A stretch of DNA of 64,000 bases from Microbacterium pseudoresistens (GCF_013409745.1 NZ_JACCBH010000001.1:620001-684000), one strand, 5' to 3'. Shown: positions 8,378 through 18,738, counted from the first letter of the stretch. Notes: generated by a model not told the origin, from the letters alone. Numbers and translations: made by a program.

Positions 8378-9010
8378 ATGCGCGTGCACGTGGCCGATCA
8401 TCCCCTCATCACCCACAAGCTCTCGGTCCTGCGCGATGAGCGCACGCCGTCACCGGTCTTCCGGCAGCTCACCGAAGAGCTGGTGACGCTGCTCGCCTAC
8501 GAGGCGACGCGCAACGTGCGGGTGACGCCGGTGGAGATCACCACCCCCATCAAGAAGACGATGGGCGTGAAGATCAGCGAGCCGCGACCCATCGTCGTCC
8601 CGATCCTGCGCGCGGGACTGGGCATGCTCGAGGGCATGGTCAAGCTGCTGCCGACCGCCGAGGTGGGCTTTCTCGGGATGGTGCGCGACGAGCAGACCTT
8701 CGAGCCGACGACCTACGCCGAGCGCCTTCCCGCCGATCTCAGCGACCGGCAGTGCTTCGCGATCGATCCGATGCTGGCCACCGGTGGGTCGCTGGCCGCG
8801 GCCATCCAGTTCTTCTTCGACCGCGGCGCCGACGACGTCACCGCGATCTGCCTGCTGGGCACCCCCGAGGGAGTGGAGACGATCGAGCGGCTGGTCGGCG
8901 ACCGCAACGTGACCCTCGTGCTGGGAGCCCTCGACGAAGGCCTCGACGAGAACCGCTTCATCGTCCCCGGTCTCGGCGACGCGGGCGACCGCCTCTACGG
9001 CACGGTCTGA
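8378..9010 (+). CDS. upp: Uracil phosphoribosyltransferase
   Basis: A 210-aa pyrimidine-salvage enzyme (uracil + PRPP to UMP). Type-I PRTase features are present: [14 protein letters not shown] (about 73-86), [17 protein letters not shown], which is the PRPP-binding loop (about 126-142), and the C-terminal uracil-binding segment [16 protein letters not shown]. Length is exactly typical. TAGCCT (8366-8371) ends 6 nt before ATG 8378, so the mRNA is predicted to be leaderless. It is divergent from tadA; the 49-bp gap carries both -10 elements. Confidence 0.96.
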   Translation: MRVHVADHPLITHKLSVLRDERTPSPVFRQLTEELVTLLAYEATRNVRVTPVEITTPIKKTMGVKISEPRPIVVPILRAGLGMLEGMVKLLPTAEVGFLGMVRDEQTFEPTTYAERLPADLSDRQCFAIDPMLATGGSLAAAIQFFFDRGADDVTAICLLGTPEGVETIERLVGDRNVTLVLGALDEGLDENRFIVPGLGDAGDRLYGTV

Positions 9011-9028
9011 TCCGCCGGCTCGACGCGC

Positions 9029-12000
9029 TCAGTCCTGATCCGCGCCGACGAGGCGGGCGAAGGCGCTGAGACGCGCCACTCCCTCGGGCGTCCACGGCAG
9101 GTCGTCGAGCAGCGCCGGGGAGTGGATGAGGAACGCGGCGGCCTTGGCCCGTGAGATCGCCACGTTCAGGCGGTTCTGCAGCAGCAGGAAGTCCGGCCCG
9201 CGCGGGGCGTCGCGGCCACTCGATGCCGCGAGCGAGGTGATCGAGACCACAGCCTCCCTACCCTGGAAGTTGTCGACCGTGCCGACGGCCACTCCCCCGA
9301 ATCCCGCGGCCTGCAGAGCCTCGTGGATGAGCTGCTTCTGCGCGTTGTACGGGGCGACGACGATGATGTCGTCCTGCCCGAGCGGGCGCGGCGCGGCATC
9401 CACGTGTTCCATGGCGTCGACGTACGGCCTGCCGATCAGGTCGCGCACGATCCGCACGACCTCGTCGGCCTCCTCCGGCGAATGCGTGGCGTTGCCGCGG
9501 TGCCGCACGGGAACGACATGCAACCCCGGCTCCAGCCCCTCCACGGTGCGCCGCTCCGCACCCTCGGCTGAGGCAAGACGCCCGGCGTAAGACAGGCGTG
9601 ACACCGGCGCCGCGACAGCAGGATGCATCCGCCAGGAGCGGGCGAGGAACGTGCCGTACGCGGGATCGATCACCGCGCTGCCGTCCATGACCCAGCCCAG
9701 TGCCGAGGTGTTCACCGGCTCCGGATGCGCGCCCTGACTCACCTGCGGCAGCTGCTGCGGATCGCCCAGGAGCAGCAGGCGCTTCGCGCCGGCGGCGACG
9801 GCGATCGTGGAGGCGAGGGAGAACTGCCCGGCCTCGTCGATCACGAGCAGGTCGAGCTCCCCGCGCGCCACGCGCCGGGTGTTGCTGAAGTCCCACGCGG
9901 TGCCGCCCACGACGGCGCCCTCCGGATGCTCGGCGAGGAAGGCCGCCATTCCGGTCTTGCGGATCGGCGTGTACGGGGGATCCGCGGCATCCGGATTCTT
10001 CGGCGCCTTGGCGACCTGACTCGCCGGCACGCCGTCGGCCACGATCCGTTCGAGCAGGTTCTCCACGATGGCGTGGGACTGCGCGACCACACCCACGCGG
10101 TAGCCGTGCTCGCGCACGAGCCGGGTGATCACCTGCGAGCCGGTGTACGTCTTGCCCGTGCCGGGAGGCCCCTGCACGGCGAAGAAGCTGCGGTCGAGGT
10201 CGCGCACCCCGCGCACGATGGCCTCGACGGCATCGCCCTCTGCCGCCCCGAGGGACGCACCGGAGACCGTGCGGGGTACGGCGCGGCGCAGGATGTCGGT
10301 CGCGGCATCCTGCGGGAAGGCCGGTGCGCGATCCAGCAGCGACTGCGCCCACTCCTCGATGGCCGACTGCTGAGAGTCCACCTTCGGCGGCGCCGCGGGC
10401 GTGAGCGCGAGGGGCAGCTCGGCCCAGGTCTGCCCGTCGATCGCGCGCTCCCGCACGACGAGGCCGTCATCGACCGCCTCCACCACCTCCACCGCGTGCG
10501 GGGCGTGGATGGCGCGCGAGGGGATCTCAGAGACGAACGGCGCGGGGACCGCGTACAGGGCGAACGGCTCGGCCCCGACCCCCACCGTGCTGCCGGGGGC
10601 GAGCTCGCCGCGCAGCTCGACGATCCTCGTGAGCGTGCGCTTGCCCTCCTCGACGGCCCAGTCCTCGCGCACCCGCGACGACTCCGGCGCCACGCGCAGC
10701 ACGTCGCGCGTGGTCTCCCACATCGTCACGGGTTCGCGCAGACGCTGGAAATGCGCGATCCAGAAGCTCTTCGACTCGCGCGGGTAATAATCGATCGCCG
10801 CGGACGCCACGCGGTACGCCTCTGCATCACGCCCCTCCTCCTCGGCGCGCTCCGCCTCGTTCCGCAGCGCCACCGACAGCGGCGAGGGCTCGTACGCCCT
10901 CGTCTCGGGCTCGTCGGGAGGCGCGGGGAGGACCCCGGTCTGCCGGGCCAGGCCCACCAGCCAGTCGCGCAGCCGCCGGGTGGACACGCAGTCGTAGCGG
11001 TTGTAATCGGCGAGGTCAGCGAGGATCTCATCCCCCTCGGCACTCTTGCCCTCGGCGGCGAGCGCCCGCGCCTCGACGTAGCGGACGATCGAATCGTCGC
11101 CCTTCTGCACATCGCTCGTGCGCACCTCATCGCCCATGTACAGCGGCTCGAGCTTCTTGATGGAGTACGAGCGCGAGCCGATCCGCACCGAGCGCAGCAC
11201 GATCGGATACAGGTCGACGAACACGCCCTCGCGCAGCAGCCGGTCCACGGCCGCTTCGCCCACCCCGTACCGAGCCGCCATCGCGACCAGATGCGAGGTC
11301 TCGTACGGGGCGTAGTGGTAGATGTGCATGTCGGGATGCGCGGCCCTGCGCGCATCCACGAAGGCGAGGAAGTCGAGCAGCGCCTGCTTCTCCTCGGCGA
11401 AGGTGTGCGCCCACAGCGCGGAGTACTGCTCGGCGTCGTCGACCCAGCCGAACAGGTAGTCCAGCCCCCACGGGGCGTCGTCGCCGGGCTCGGTGTAGAG
11501 CGGGTCGCCCTCGAAGTCGAAGAAGACATCGCCGCGGCTGGGCCGGGGCATCATGCCGATCGCGGTCGCGGAGATGAACTCGTACGGCAGCTCGGCCGGG
11601 TCGGCGAGCGCGCCGAGCTGCAGCCGCGCCTGGGCGCGCAGAGTCTGGAAGGTGTCGTCCGTCATGCCATCGGGCGCCGCGGTCGCCGCGGCGAGAGCGT
11701 CGATGGTCGTGATCCCCGCGGCCCGGAACCTGGCCCGCTGCACCGACCGCATCCGTGCGACCAGCAGCAGATCGCGATGCGCGTCCACCTGCTGCTCGCA
11801 GGTCGCGCAGCGCCCGCACGCGACGACCTGCAGGTCGCCGCGATCGTCTCCCCAGGCCAGCGGCTCGCCCGCCGCGCCGTCGGCGATGCGGCGATCGGCG
11901 ATGAGCGCGCGCAGCCTGGCGCGGCGAACGCGGAACAACGGCAGCAGGTCGTCGACGGCGTGCACGCTCACCGAACGATCGCCGAGGATGAGCTCGACCT

Positions 12001-12541
12001 CGTCGGACCGGGGGATGCCGAGCTGGTCGAGCTGATCGATATATGCCGCGAGCTGCATGAGCGCCGTGACCCGCGCCGTGCGGGCGAGCTTGGTGTCCTG
12101 CACGATCCAGCGCCCGTCGGCGTCACGGGCGAGGAAGTCGGCGAATCCGACGAACTCCTCGGTCGCGAACGCGGCCTGGAAGACGATGTCGGCCTCCGAA
12201 TGCAGGGCGCGCTGCGTCTGCGCCACGACGGCGGCCAGCGCCTCCGGATCTGCGGACGACACCTTCGGTACCTCGACGACGCCGCGCCCGATGGCGCCGC
12301 TCCCGTCTTCGGCGCGGCCGAACCGCGCGACGTACTCCTCGAGCACGGCGCGCTCGTGCACGTCGCCGAGCTCGGCGGCGCGGCGCAGGGTGGCGTCTTC
12401 GGGATCCTCCACCGCGGCCACCCGTCCGAGCTTCGCGTCCAGCGCGCGCATCCAGGCGAACTCGCACTCGGCCGCGAGCTTCAGATCGCTCGCGCTGAAG
12501 ACCACACGGGGGGAATCCGTTCCGCCGGGGATGACGCGCAC
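9029..12541 (-). CDS. TM0106-type RecB-like nuclease fused to a superfamily 1 helicase
   Basis: A 1170-aa protein. The N-terminal half matches the TM0106/RecB-like putative nuclease family: an early region with EFAWMRALDAKLGR, a PD-(D/E)XK-like WIVQDTKLAR (about 140-150), CGRCATCEQQ cysteines (about 238-247) and an RNase-H-like strand FFDFEGDP (about 340). The C-terminal half is a DNA2/NAM7-type helicase: Walker A QGPPGTGKTYTGS (about 785-797), Walker B LLVIDEAGQFS, and late motifs VGTVDNFQGREA and NRLNVAISRAK. It probably processes nucleic acid ends during repair; the exact role in actinobacteria is not established. GTG 12541 has a Shine-Dalgarno (AAGGAG). Confidence 0.88.
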   Translation of the reverse strand: MRVIPGGTDSPRVVFSASDLKLAAECEFAWMRALDAKLGRVAAVEDPEDATLRRAAELGDVHERAVLEEYVARFGRAEDGSGAIGRGVVEVPKVSSADPEALAAVVAQTQRALHSEADIVFQAAFATEEFVGFADFLARDADGRWIVQDTKLARTARVTALMQLAAYIDQLDQLGIPRSDEVELILGDRSVSVHAVDDLLPLFRVRRARLRALIADRRIADGAAGEPLAWGDDRGDLQVVACGRCATCEQQVDAHRDLLLVARMRSVQRARFRAAGITTIDALAAATAAPDGMTDDTFQTLRAQARLQLGALADPAELPYEFISATAIGMMPRPSRGDVFFDFEGDPLYTEPGDDAPWGLDYLFGWVDDAEQYSALWAHTFAEEKQALLDFLAFVDARRAAHPDMHIYHYAPYETSHLVAMAARYGVGEAAVDRLLREGVFVDLYPIVLRSVRIGSRSYSIKKLEPLYMGDEVRTSDVQKGDDSIVRYVEARALAAEGKSAEGDEILADLADYNRYDCVSTRRLRDWLVGLARQTGVLPAPPDEPETRAYEPSPLSVALRNEAERAEEEGRDAEAYRVASAAIDYYPRESKSFWIAHFQRLREPVTMWETTRDVLRVAPESSRVREDWAVEEGKRTLTRIVELRGELAPGSTVGVGAEPFALYAVPAPFVSEIPSRAIHAPHAVEVVEAVDDGLVVRERAIDGQTWAELPLALTPAAPPKVDSQQSAIEEWAQSLLDRAPAFPQDAATDILRRAVPRTVSGASLGAAEGDAVEAIVRGVRDLDRSFFAVQGPPGTGKTYTGSQVITRLVREHGYRVGVVAQSHAIVENLLERIVADGVPASQVAKAPKNPDAADPPYTPIRKTGMAAFLAEHPEGAVVGGTAWDFSNTRRVARGELDLLVIDEAGQFSLASTIAVAAGAKRLLLLGDPQQLPQVSQGAHPEPVNTSALGWVMDGSAVIDPAYGTFLARSWRMHPAVAAPVSRLSYAGRLASAEGAERRTVEGLEPGLHVVPVRHRGNATHSPEEADEVVRIVRDLIGRPYVDAMEHVDAAPRPLGQDDIIVVAPYNAQKQLIHEALQAAGFGGVAVGTVDNFQGREAVVSITSLAASSGRDAPRGPDFLLLQNRLNVAISRAKAAAFLIHSPALLDDLPWTPEGVARLSAFARLVGADQD

Positions 12542-12641
12542 TGCCGCTCCTTGCCCGCGGCCGCCTCGACCGCTGCTTCGACCCTAGAGCGCGCCTCCGA
12601 CATCCCGCCGGCGGCGGACGGCACGCAACGCTCCCGCCGGC

Positions 12642-13460
12642 TCAGCGCCACCAGGAGTCGTCGGGCGTGACGGGCAGGTGCCGCTTGTGGCGCGTGGCGA
12701 CGTACTTCGCCTCGATGCGCGCGGCGACCTCGGCGGGCACCTCACGCCCTTCGAGGTAGTCGTCGATGCTGTCGTAGGTGATGCCCAGCTCATCCTCATC
12801 GGCGCGGCCGGGCTGCCCGTCCAGCAGGTCGGCCGTGGGCACTTTGCGCCACAGCCGTTCCGGAGCATCCAGCGCCTGCAGCAGCGCCTTGCCCTGCCGT
12901 TTGGTGAGTCCTGCCAGTGGAAGGATGTCGGCGGCGCCGTCGCCGAACTTCGTGTAGAAGCCGGTCACCGCCTCGGCGGCGTGGTCGGTGCCGATCACGA
13001 GGCGGCCGTCGTGACCCGCGAGCGCGTACTGCGTCACCATGCGGATGCGGGCCTTGATGTTGCCACGGTTGAAGTCCGAGATCTCGGCGCCCTCGGCCCG
13101 CTCGATGTCGGCCTCCACACCGTCGACGCCGCCCTGGATGTTCACCTCGACGACCCTGTCGGCGCGGATGAACTCCAGCGCCGCCACCGCATCATCGGCG
13201 TCGTGCTGCACCCGGTACGGCAGCCGCACGGCGATGAATCCTGCCTCTCCGCCGTCGGCGCGCACGCGCTCCACGGCGAGCTGGGCCAGCCGCCCCGCGA
13301 GCGTCGAGTCCTGCCCGCCCGAGATGCCGAGCACGAAACCGGCGGCTCCCGTCGCGACCAGATAGTCGGCGAGGAAGCGCACGCGGCGCTCGATCTCGGC
13401 CTCCGGCTCGATGTCGGGCCGCACGCCCAGGGCGGCGATGATCTCCTGCTGCAGGCTCAC
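12642..13460 (-). CDS. nadE: Ammonia-dependent NAD+ synthetase
   Basis: A 272-aa enzyme of NAD synthesis (deamido-NAD + ATP + NH3 to NAD). The N-type ATP pyrophosphatase motif is [14 protein letters not shown] (about 44-57). Further landmarks are the [16 protein letters not shown] segment, [25 protein letters not shown] and a [17 protein letters not shown]-terminal region. Length matches the E. coli-type single-domain enzyme; no glutaminase domain is present. I chose GTG 13460 ([12 protein letters not shown]) because it has a GGAG Shine-Dalgarno and aligns with family starts; the frame is open further upstream without homology. Confidence 0.94.
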   Translation of the reverse strand: MSLQQEIIAALGVRPDIEPEAEIERRVRFLADYLVATGAAGFVLGISGGQDSTLAGRLAQLAVERVRADGGEAGFIAVRLPYRVQHDADDAVAALEFIRADRVVEVNIQGGVDGVEADIERAEGAEISDFNRGNIKARIRMVTQYALAGHDGRLVIGTDHAAEAVTGFYTKFGDGAADILPLAGLTKRQGKALLQALDAPERLWRKVPTADLLDGQPGRADEDELGITYDSIDDYLEGREVPAEVAARIEAKYVATRHKRHLPVTPDDSWWR

Positions 13461-13557
13461 GGGCTTCTCCGATCGTGGACTCGTCGCTGGTGCGTCGTCA
13501 TCCCAGTATCCGCCCCTCGCGTTACGCGGAGGTGACGACATCGGCGAAGATGGATGC

Positions 13558-14118
13558 GTGAAACTTCTCGTCGCCGCCCTTGATTCCGAGCTTTCCGCCT
13601 TTCCCTCCGAGCTCCCCGGGTTCGACCGGCTCGTCACCGGGCCGGGCAAGCTGCAGGCGGCGTTCGCGCTGACCCGTGCCCTCGACGCCGGCGAGTACGA
13701 CGAGGTCGTCGTCGTCGGCACCTCGGGCGCGATCGACCCTCGCCTGGGCGCGGAGGTCTTCGAGATCGCCTCGGCGATCCAGCACGACGTGACCGACATC
13801 GACGGCGTCGCCGGGCAGCACGTGTCGCTGCCGGCCCGGGTGGAGACCGGACGCGACGGCGTGATGGTCGCCACCGGCGACCACTTCGTCGACGACGAGG
13901 AGGCCGTGTCGTTCATCCGCCCGCTCGGCGCCGTGCTCGTCGACATGGAGACCTACGCCTACATCTGGGTGGCTCAGCAGTTCGGGCTGCCCATCCGCGT
14001 GTTCCGCGCGGTGTCCGACCGTGCGCAGGACGGCGCGATCACCGACTGGCGCGCGGCCCTGGACCGCTGCAGCACGCAGCTGCTCGCGCACCTGCGCACC
14101 CAGTACGACCTGGCCTGA
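13558..14118 (+). CDS. Nucleosidase, PNP/MTAN superfamily
   Basis: A 186-aa protein of the purine-nucleoside phosphorylase/MTA-SAH nucleosidase superfamily. It opens [14 protein letters not shown], has [14 protein letters not shown] (about 22-35) and [15 protein letters not shown] (about 47-61), and carries the family's ribose-binding segment [12 protein letters not shown] (about 129-140, with the conserved Met-Glu). It ends [18 protein letters not shown] with the catalytic Asp position. The start is GTG 13558; a GAAGAT hexamer ends 6 nt upstream. The substrate could be MTA, SAH or another nucleoside. Confidence 0.82.
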   Translation: MKLLVAALDSELSAFPSELPGFDRLVTGPGKLQAAFALTRALDAGEYDEVVVVGTSGAIDPRLGAEVFEIASAIQHDVTDIDGVAGQHVSLPARVETGRDGVMVATGDHFVDDEEAVSFIRPLGAVLVDMETYAYIWVAQQFGLPIRVFRAVSDRAQDGAITDWRAALDRCSTQLLAHLRTQYDLA

Positions 14119-14133
14119 GTCCGCGCCGCCTGC

Positions 14134-17109
14134 TCAGTCGATGACGCTGGGGCCCTCGGGCGTCGCGCGCACCGTGAGCTGCGCGGGAATCTGCTCCTGC
14201 ATGGCTTCGACGTGGCTGATGACGCCGACCGTGCGTCCACCCGAGCGCAGCTCGTCGAGCGTGCGCATCGCCACGTCGAGGGTGTCGGCGTCGAGCGATC
14301 CGAACCCCTCGTCGATGAACAGTGTGTCGAGCTGGATGCCGCCCGCACGTGCCGTGACCACCTCGGCCAGGCCGAGCGCGAGGGCGAGTGAGCTGAGGAA
14401 CGTCTCTCCGCCGGAGAGCGACTGCGCCGGACGCGTCTGACCCGTGAACGCGTCGAACACGACGATGCCGAGGCCGGATGCCGCACCGCGCGCCGCGAGC
14501 GCGTCGGAGTGCTGCAGCTGATACCGCCCGGTCGACATCTCGCTCAGGCGTCGGTTGGCGGCCGTCACGATCTCTTCGAGCTCGGCCGCGAGCACGAAGG
14601 TCTCCAACGTCATCTTGTGCGTGTTGCCCGCCCGGCCGGCGATGGTGTCGGCGAGCCCGCGAAGGATCTCGTGCTCGGCCTGCCGTTCGGCGTTGCGGGT
14701 GTGCTCCGACGCCGCAGAGGCCACGAGCCGTTCGAGCTGGGCCGCGACCGTCTCGGCGCGGCCCGCGGCATCCATCGCCGTCTTCCACGCCGTCCGCGCC
14801 TCGAGGGCGGCTGCTTCGACCGGGGCGAGATCGATCGGCTCCTCGGGGAGCGTGCGCAGCTCGAGCTCGAGAAGCGTCGAGCGCTCCTTCTCGCGCTGCA
14901 CGCGGTGCGCGGTGATCCGGGCGTCGAGCGCTTCCTGATCCGGGAGGGAGCGCATGGCCGCGTCAGCCGCGGTGGCATCGTCGAAGTCGGATGCCGCGAG
15001 CGCCTCCTCCTGCTCCTGCGCGGCTGCGGTCACCGCGGCTTCGGCACGTGCCCGCTCGGTCATCGCCGCGGCAAGCGTCTGCGCGGTCCGGGCCTGGTCG
15101 ACAACGGCTGCCACGCGCGCGGCGACGCTTTCGAACGCACCGCGCGCGGCCGCGATCTGGGCGGTGGCATCCTGCTCGCGCTGGGCGACCGCAGCGAGCT
15201 GCTCGCGGGCAGTCGCCAGCGCCGCCGCCGCCTCGGTGCGCTTCTCATCGAGCGCCGTGAGCGCGAGAGCAGCCTGCTCGATCTCGGCGTCGAGGTCGGC
15301 GAACTCGCCCGCCGCCGCGACGGCGTCGGCGTGCGCACGCGACGCCGCCTCGACCTCGGCATCGGCGGCCTCGACGGTGCGCCCTTCGGCGCGGGCCGCC
15401 GCGGCCGCGAGGTCGGCCGTGAGAGAGGTCACCCGATCCCGCACCGTGCGCTCAGTGGCCTGCGCGGCATCCCGCACAGCCTCTGCCGCCTCGATGTCTT
15501 CCGCGGAAACCGGATCGCTGTGCTCGGCGGGCGACGGATGCTCGGTCGATCCGCACACGGTGCACGGCTCACCGGCGACGAGCGCCGTGGCGAGCTCGCC
15601 GGCGATACCGTCCAGCCGTCGGCGGCGGAGCGCGGCGAGCGCGTTCTGCGCATCGGCCAGCGCGGTGCTCGCCGCGGCGAGGCTCCGCTCGGCATCGCCG
15701 AGCGCGCCGCCCGCCGTCACCGAGGTCGCCGCGGCATCGCGCCGTGCCGTGGCGGAGCTCAGAGCACGCTTGCATTCGTCGATGCGGTCGGCGCCTCGCC
15801 TGGCCTCGTCGCGCCGTGTCGTGAGCGCCGCGATACGTGCGGGCAGCTCGGTGCGCTCGGCATCGCGGCTCTCGACCAGCGCCGATGCCGTCTCGACCTG
15901 TGCCCGCACGGCCTCGAGGTCGGCAGCTCTCGCATCGGCAGCATCCTCGAGTTCGGCCACCCGCGCCCAGGCCCCGCTCTCCCGGATGCGGTCGGCCGCC
16001 CAAGACGTCAGCGCCTCGGGCGTCAGGTCGCCGAGCGTGATCCCGCTGCTGTCCCAGCGTTCACGCGCATCGGCCTCCCCTGTCTGCGCGTCGTCAAGGG
16101 CGCTCGCGGCGCGCGTCGCCGCCGTGAGCGTCGCACGCAGTGCCTCGGCGGCCCGGGCGCGCTGCAGTTCCGTCTTGGCCCGCTCGATCTCCGGCTCCTC
16201 GGCGTCGAGCTGCGCCATGGCCGCGCGGGCGCGATCGCGCTCCCGCTGCGCCTTCTGCTCGTCGTGAGCGGCCGTCAGGGCGGCATCCGCCGCCGTCAGG
16301 CGCGTCTCGGTCTCGTCCCGCTCGGCTCCCCGCCGCTCGGCACGGTACTCCGCTCGGGTGATCGCGGCACGCAGGGCGTCGATGCGCTCCTGCGTGGATG
16401 CGCCTTCGTGCCCCGCTCCCGCATCCCCCCAGAGCTCGGCGTCCGTGACGACGCGCTCGGCCTCGGCGACACGCGCATCGACGGTCGCGACGACGCCGGC
16501 GAGCGCGTGCTCCGAGGCGCGACGACGCTCATCGAACCGCGCCTGGACGTCTTCGAAGCGCTCGGTGCCGAACAGTCGGCGCAGCAGCCCCTGGCGCTCC
16601 TTGCTGTCGGCGAGCAGGAACCGGGCGAACCGGTTCTGGGCGAGCAGGATCACCTGCAGGAACTGCTCCCGGCTGAGCTGCAGGATCTCGTCGAGCTCGT
16701 GCCCGACCTCGCGCTCCTTGGCCGCGAGGGTCGACCAGTCGCCGTCGCGGAAGACGTCGAGCCGCACCGCAGAGACCTGCTTTGTCAGTCCTCCGCCGCG
16801 CTTGGCGGGGCGCAGATACTCCGGCGACCGCGTGACGCGGAAGCGCCCGGCGCTCGTGCTGAATTCCACGACCACCTCGCTCGGATCATCCGGTTCGCAG
16901 TGGTCGCTGCGCAGGCGCTTCTCGCCGCCTTCGTAGCGGGGCACGGATCCGTAGAGTCCAAAGCAGACGGCATCGAGGATGCTGGATTTTCCCGCCCCCG
17001 TCCGCCCGGCGATGAGAAAGATCCCGTCATCGGCGAACGCGTCGAAATCGACGGTCTGCCGGTCGAGGAACGGACCGAACCCGGCGATCTCGAGTCGGTG
17101 AAGGCGCAC
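14134..17109 (-). CDS. sbcC: DNA double-strand break processing nuclease, SbcC subunit
   Basis: A 991-aa SMC/Rad50-like ATPase that works with SbcD to trim hairpins and protein-blocked DNA ends. The N-terminal half-ATPase has IAGFGPFLDRQ and Walker A AGRTGAGKSSILDAV (about 33-47). Long Ala/Glu/Arg-rich coiled coils flank a zinc hook CTVCGS near residue 515. The C-terminal half-ATPase has the signature SLSGGETFLSSLALALGL and Walker B LFIDEGFGSLD. GTG 17109 shares one base with the sbcD stop (TAGTG), so the pair is coupled. Confidence 0.95.
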   Translation of the reverse strand: MRLHRLEIAGFGPFLDRQTVDFDAFADDGIFLIAGRTGAGKSSILDAVCFGLYGSVPRYEGGEKRLRSDHCEPDDPSEVVVEFSTSAGRFRVTRSPEYLRPAKRGGGLTKQVSAVRLDVFRDGDWSTLAAKEREVGHELDEILQLSREQFLQVILLAQNRFARFLLADSKERQGLLRRLFGTERFEDVQARFDERRRASEHALAGVVATVDARVAEAERVVTDAELWGDAGAGHEGASTQERIDALRAAITRAEYRAERRGAERDETETRLTAADAALTAAHDEQKAQRERDRARAAMAQLDAEEPEIERAKTELQRARAAEALRATLTAATRAASALDDAQTGEADARERWDSSGITLGDLTPEALTSWAADRIRESGAWARVAELEDAADARAADLEAVRAQVETASALVESRDAERTELPARIAALTTRRDEARRGADRIDECKRALSSATARRDAAATSVTAGGALGDAERSLAAASTALADAQNALAALRRRRLDGIAGELATALVAGEPCTVCGSTEHPSPAEHSDPVSAEDIEAAEAVRDAAQATERTVRDRVTSLTADLAAAAARAEGRTVEAADAEVEAASRAHADAVAAAGEFADLDAEIEQAALALTALDEKRTEAAAALATAREQLAAVAQREQDATAQIAAARGAFESVAARVAAVVDQARTAQTLAAAMTERARAEAAVTAAAQEQEEALAASDFDDATAADAAMRSLPDQEALDARITAHRVQREKERSTLLELELRTLPEEPIDLAPVEAAALEARTAWKTAMDAAGRAETVAAQLERLVASAASEHTRNAERQAEHEILRGLADTIAGRAGNTHKMTLETFVLAAELEEIVTAANRRLSEMSTGRYQLQHSDALAARGAASGLGIVVFDAFTGQTRPAQSLSGGETFLSSLALALGLAEVVTARAGGIQLDTLFIDEGFGSLDADTLDVAMRTLDELRSGGRTVGVISHVEAMQEQIPAQLTVRATPEGPSVID

Positions 17110-18275
17110 TAGACGAGGGCCTCCGCGACCACGCGCTCGTCGAGCACCTCGCGGATGAGCCGGCTCTCCTGCTCGCTCGGCCCCAGGCCCGCGCGCACGT
17201 GCTCGAGGAACGCCTCGATGCGCTCGGTGTCGGTGACCGCGGTCTTCAACCGGGCCGCGTACGAGCGCTCCTCGTTCCCCTCGACGACGGCCGGATCGTG
17301 CTGCACCATGGCGCAGTACGGGAAGTGCTCTTTCAGCCGTCTCATCGGCTCGGCCTGCGGCAGGGCGTCGGTGTAGACGGCGCACACCCAGTCGTCGGCG
17401 TGCGCCGCGATGTTCTCGGCCGAGAGGATGTCGTCGAGCGCGCCGGTGAGCGTGACGAGAGCGCGCGGGATCGGCAGCGTCAGCCACTCGATGCCCGCGA
17501 GGCCCGAGGCGTCGAGGTCCACGAGCCAGGAGCCGCGTTCCTTGTGCTGCTCGCCGAAGCTGTAGTGCAGCGGAGCACCCGCGTACCGCACGCGGTCGCT
17601 GACCTTCTGGCGTCCGTGGATGTGACCGAGCGCCACGTAGTCCGGGCCGTCGAAGACCTCGCTCGGAACGACGTCGAGGCCGCCCTGGCGCACCTCGCGC
17701 TCGAGGCCGGCCGTGGCATCCACGCCGGCGGCGAAGCAGTGCGCGATCGCGACGGAGCGCCCGTCATGCGCGGTCATGCCCGCACGCACGAGATCCATCG
17801 CGTGCGCCATCGTCTGGGCCTGGCTTCTCAGCGGGCGGCCATGCGCATCCTCCGGCCAGTGCTGTCGAACGATCGCCGGCTCGAGGTAGGGGATGCCGAA
17901 GAAGTGCACCGGGCCGTCGGCATCATCGATCGTGATCGGCGTTCCGATGCTCATCGGATCGGTCACGACGTGGATGCCGTCGCGCAGCAGCCGGGCCTGG
18001 AAGCCGAGCCGGGCGGCGGAGTCGTGGTTGCCGCTGGTGACGATCACTGTGGCGCCGGTGTCGTGCAGGGCGACGAGCGTGTCGGTGAGCAGTGTGTACG
18101 CCGGGGCCGCGGGGGTCGCCGAGTCGAACACGTCGCCCGCGACGACGACGACGTCGACCTCGTGCTCGCGCACCTGTGCGACGAGCGCCTCGAGCACGCC
18201 GCGCAGCGCCTCGAGCGTGGAGTGCCCGTGGAAGGTGCGGCCGATGTGCCAGTCGGAGGTGTGCAGGATGCGCAT
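17109..18275 (-). CDS. sbcD: Exonuclease SbcD (Mre11-type phosphoesterase)
   Basis: A 388-aa calcineurin-like metallophosphoesterase, the nuclease partner of SbcC. The metal ligands are in order: RILHTSDWHIGR (D and H, residues 2-13), VVVAGDVFDSA (D, about 44-54), IVTSGNHDSAAR (N, H, about 77-88), and late AHCFAAG and VALGHIHGRQ (H, H). I start at ATG 18275 because TACCGT (18282-18287 on the minus strand) ends 6 nt before it; a GTG two codons upstream is the alternative. It is the first gene of sbcD-sbcC. Confidence 0.95.
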   Translation of the reverse strand: MRILHTSDWHIGRTFHGHSTLEALRGVLEALVAQVREHEVDVVVVAGDVFDSATPAAPAYTLLTDTLVALHDTGATVIVTSGNHDSAARLGFQARLLRDGIHVVTDPMSIGTPITIDDADGPVHFFGIPYLEPAIVRQHWPEDAHGRPLRSQAQTMAHAMDLVRAGMTAHDGRSVAIAHCFAAGVDATAGLEREVRQGGLDVVPSEVFDGPDYVALGHIHGRQKVSDRVRYAGAPLHYSFGEQHKERGSWLVDLDASGLAGIEWLTLPIPRALVTLTGALDDILSAENIAAHADDWVCAVYTDALPQAEPMRRLKEHFPYCAMVQHDPAVVEGNEERSYAARLKTAVTDTERIEAFLEHVRAGLGPSEQESRLIREVLDERVVAEALV

Positions 18276-18353
18276 GCTCACACGGTAGGACGAGCCTCCG
18301 ACATCGGCGCCGAGGCGTGCCCTGCGAGCACCGAACCCGCGTGAAGGCGCCCG

Positions 18354-18662
18354 TCAGCGACGGCGCAGCAGGTGACTGCGCTCGGGGTGCGCCGTGAACC
18401 AGTCCGCCACGTACCAGCACACCGGGTCGATGAGCCGATCGCCCATGGCCGCGATGTCGTCGACCGCGCCTTCGACGACGCGCGCCGCGTATCCGTGCCC
18501 GCGGAACGTCGGGATCGTGAAGGCCCGGGTGAGAGCGACCGTGCGCCCGTCGTCGCGGTAGTCGAGCACGCTCACGAGCACGCCGTCGCGGGTCAGCGCA
18601 TACCGCGAGGCGTCGTCTTCGCGAGTGAGCGCGTACGCGCCGGACACCGTGGATTTCGTCAC
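18354..18662 (-). CDS. Small GNAT-type N-acetyltransferase (YjdJ-like)
   Basis: A 102-aa protein with the minimal GNAT core seen in YjdJ-like acetyltransferases: strands YALTRDGVLVSVLDYRDDGRT, then ALTRAFTIPTFRGHGYAARVVEGAVDDI, which holds the acetyl-CoA pyrophosphate loop (R-G-H-G-Y-A, about 57-62). The C-terminal DPVCWYVADWFTAHPE has the family's conserved cysteine and trailing HPE. GTG 18662 is supported by TACCGT (18669-18674) ending 6 nt upstream, the leaderless geometry used elsewhere here. The substrate is unknown. Confidence 0.8.
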   Translation of the reverse strand: MTKSTVSGAYALTREDDASRYALTRDGVLVSVLDYRDDGRTVALTRAFTIPTFRGHGYAARVVEGAVDDIAAMGDRLIDPVCWYVADWFTAHPERSHLLRRR

Positions 18663-18701
18663 TCCCCCACGGTACGCTCGCCCGACACAGACGGACTCGT
18701 T

Positions 18702-18731
18702 TTGACACGATCGGACTCGCTCCGACATAAT
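18702..18731 (+). promoter_or_regulatory. Strong sigma-70-like promoter for a leaderless leader ORF
   Basis: TTGACA (18702-18707), an 18-bp spacer and CATAAT (18726-18731). The predicted start point falls on, or one base before, ATG 18739. Both hexamers are one mismatch or better from consensus, which is rare in this window. Confidence 0.8.
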
Positions 18732-18738
18732 CGGGCCC

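Noticed and set aside
9623..12670. A 1015-codon open frame on the plus strand opposite the TM0106 gene
   Set aside because: It is a shadow frame created by high GC codon bias. It is His/Arg/Gly-rich without domains, and the minus strand holds a full helicase with all motifs.
14509..17112. An 867-codon open frame on the plus strand opposite sbcC
   Set aside because: Same cause: low-complexity Arg/Gly/Leu composition, while the opposite strand encodes SbcC with both half-ATPases and the zinc hook.
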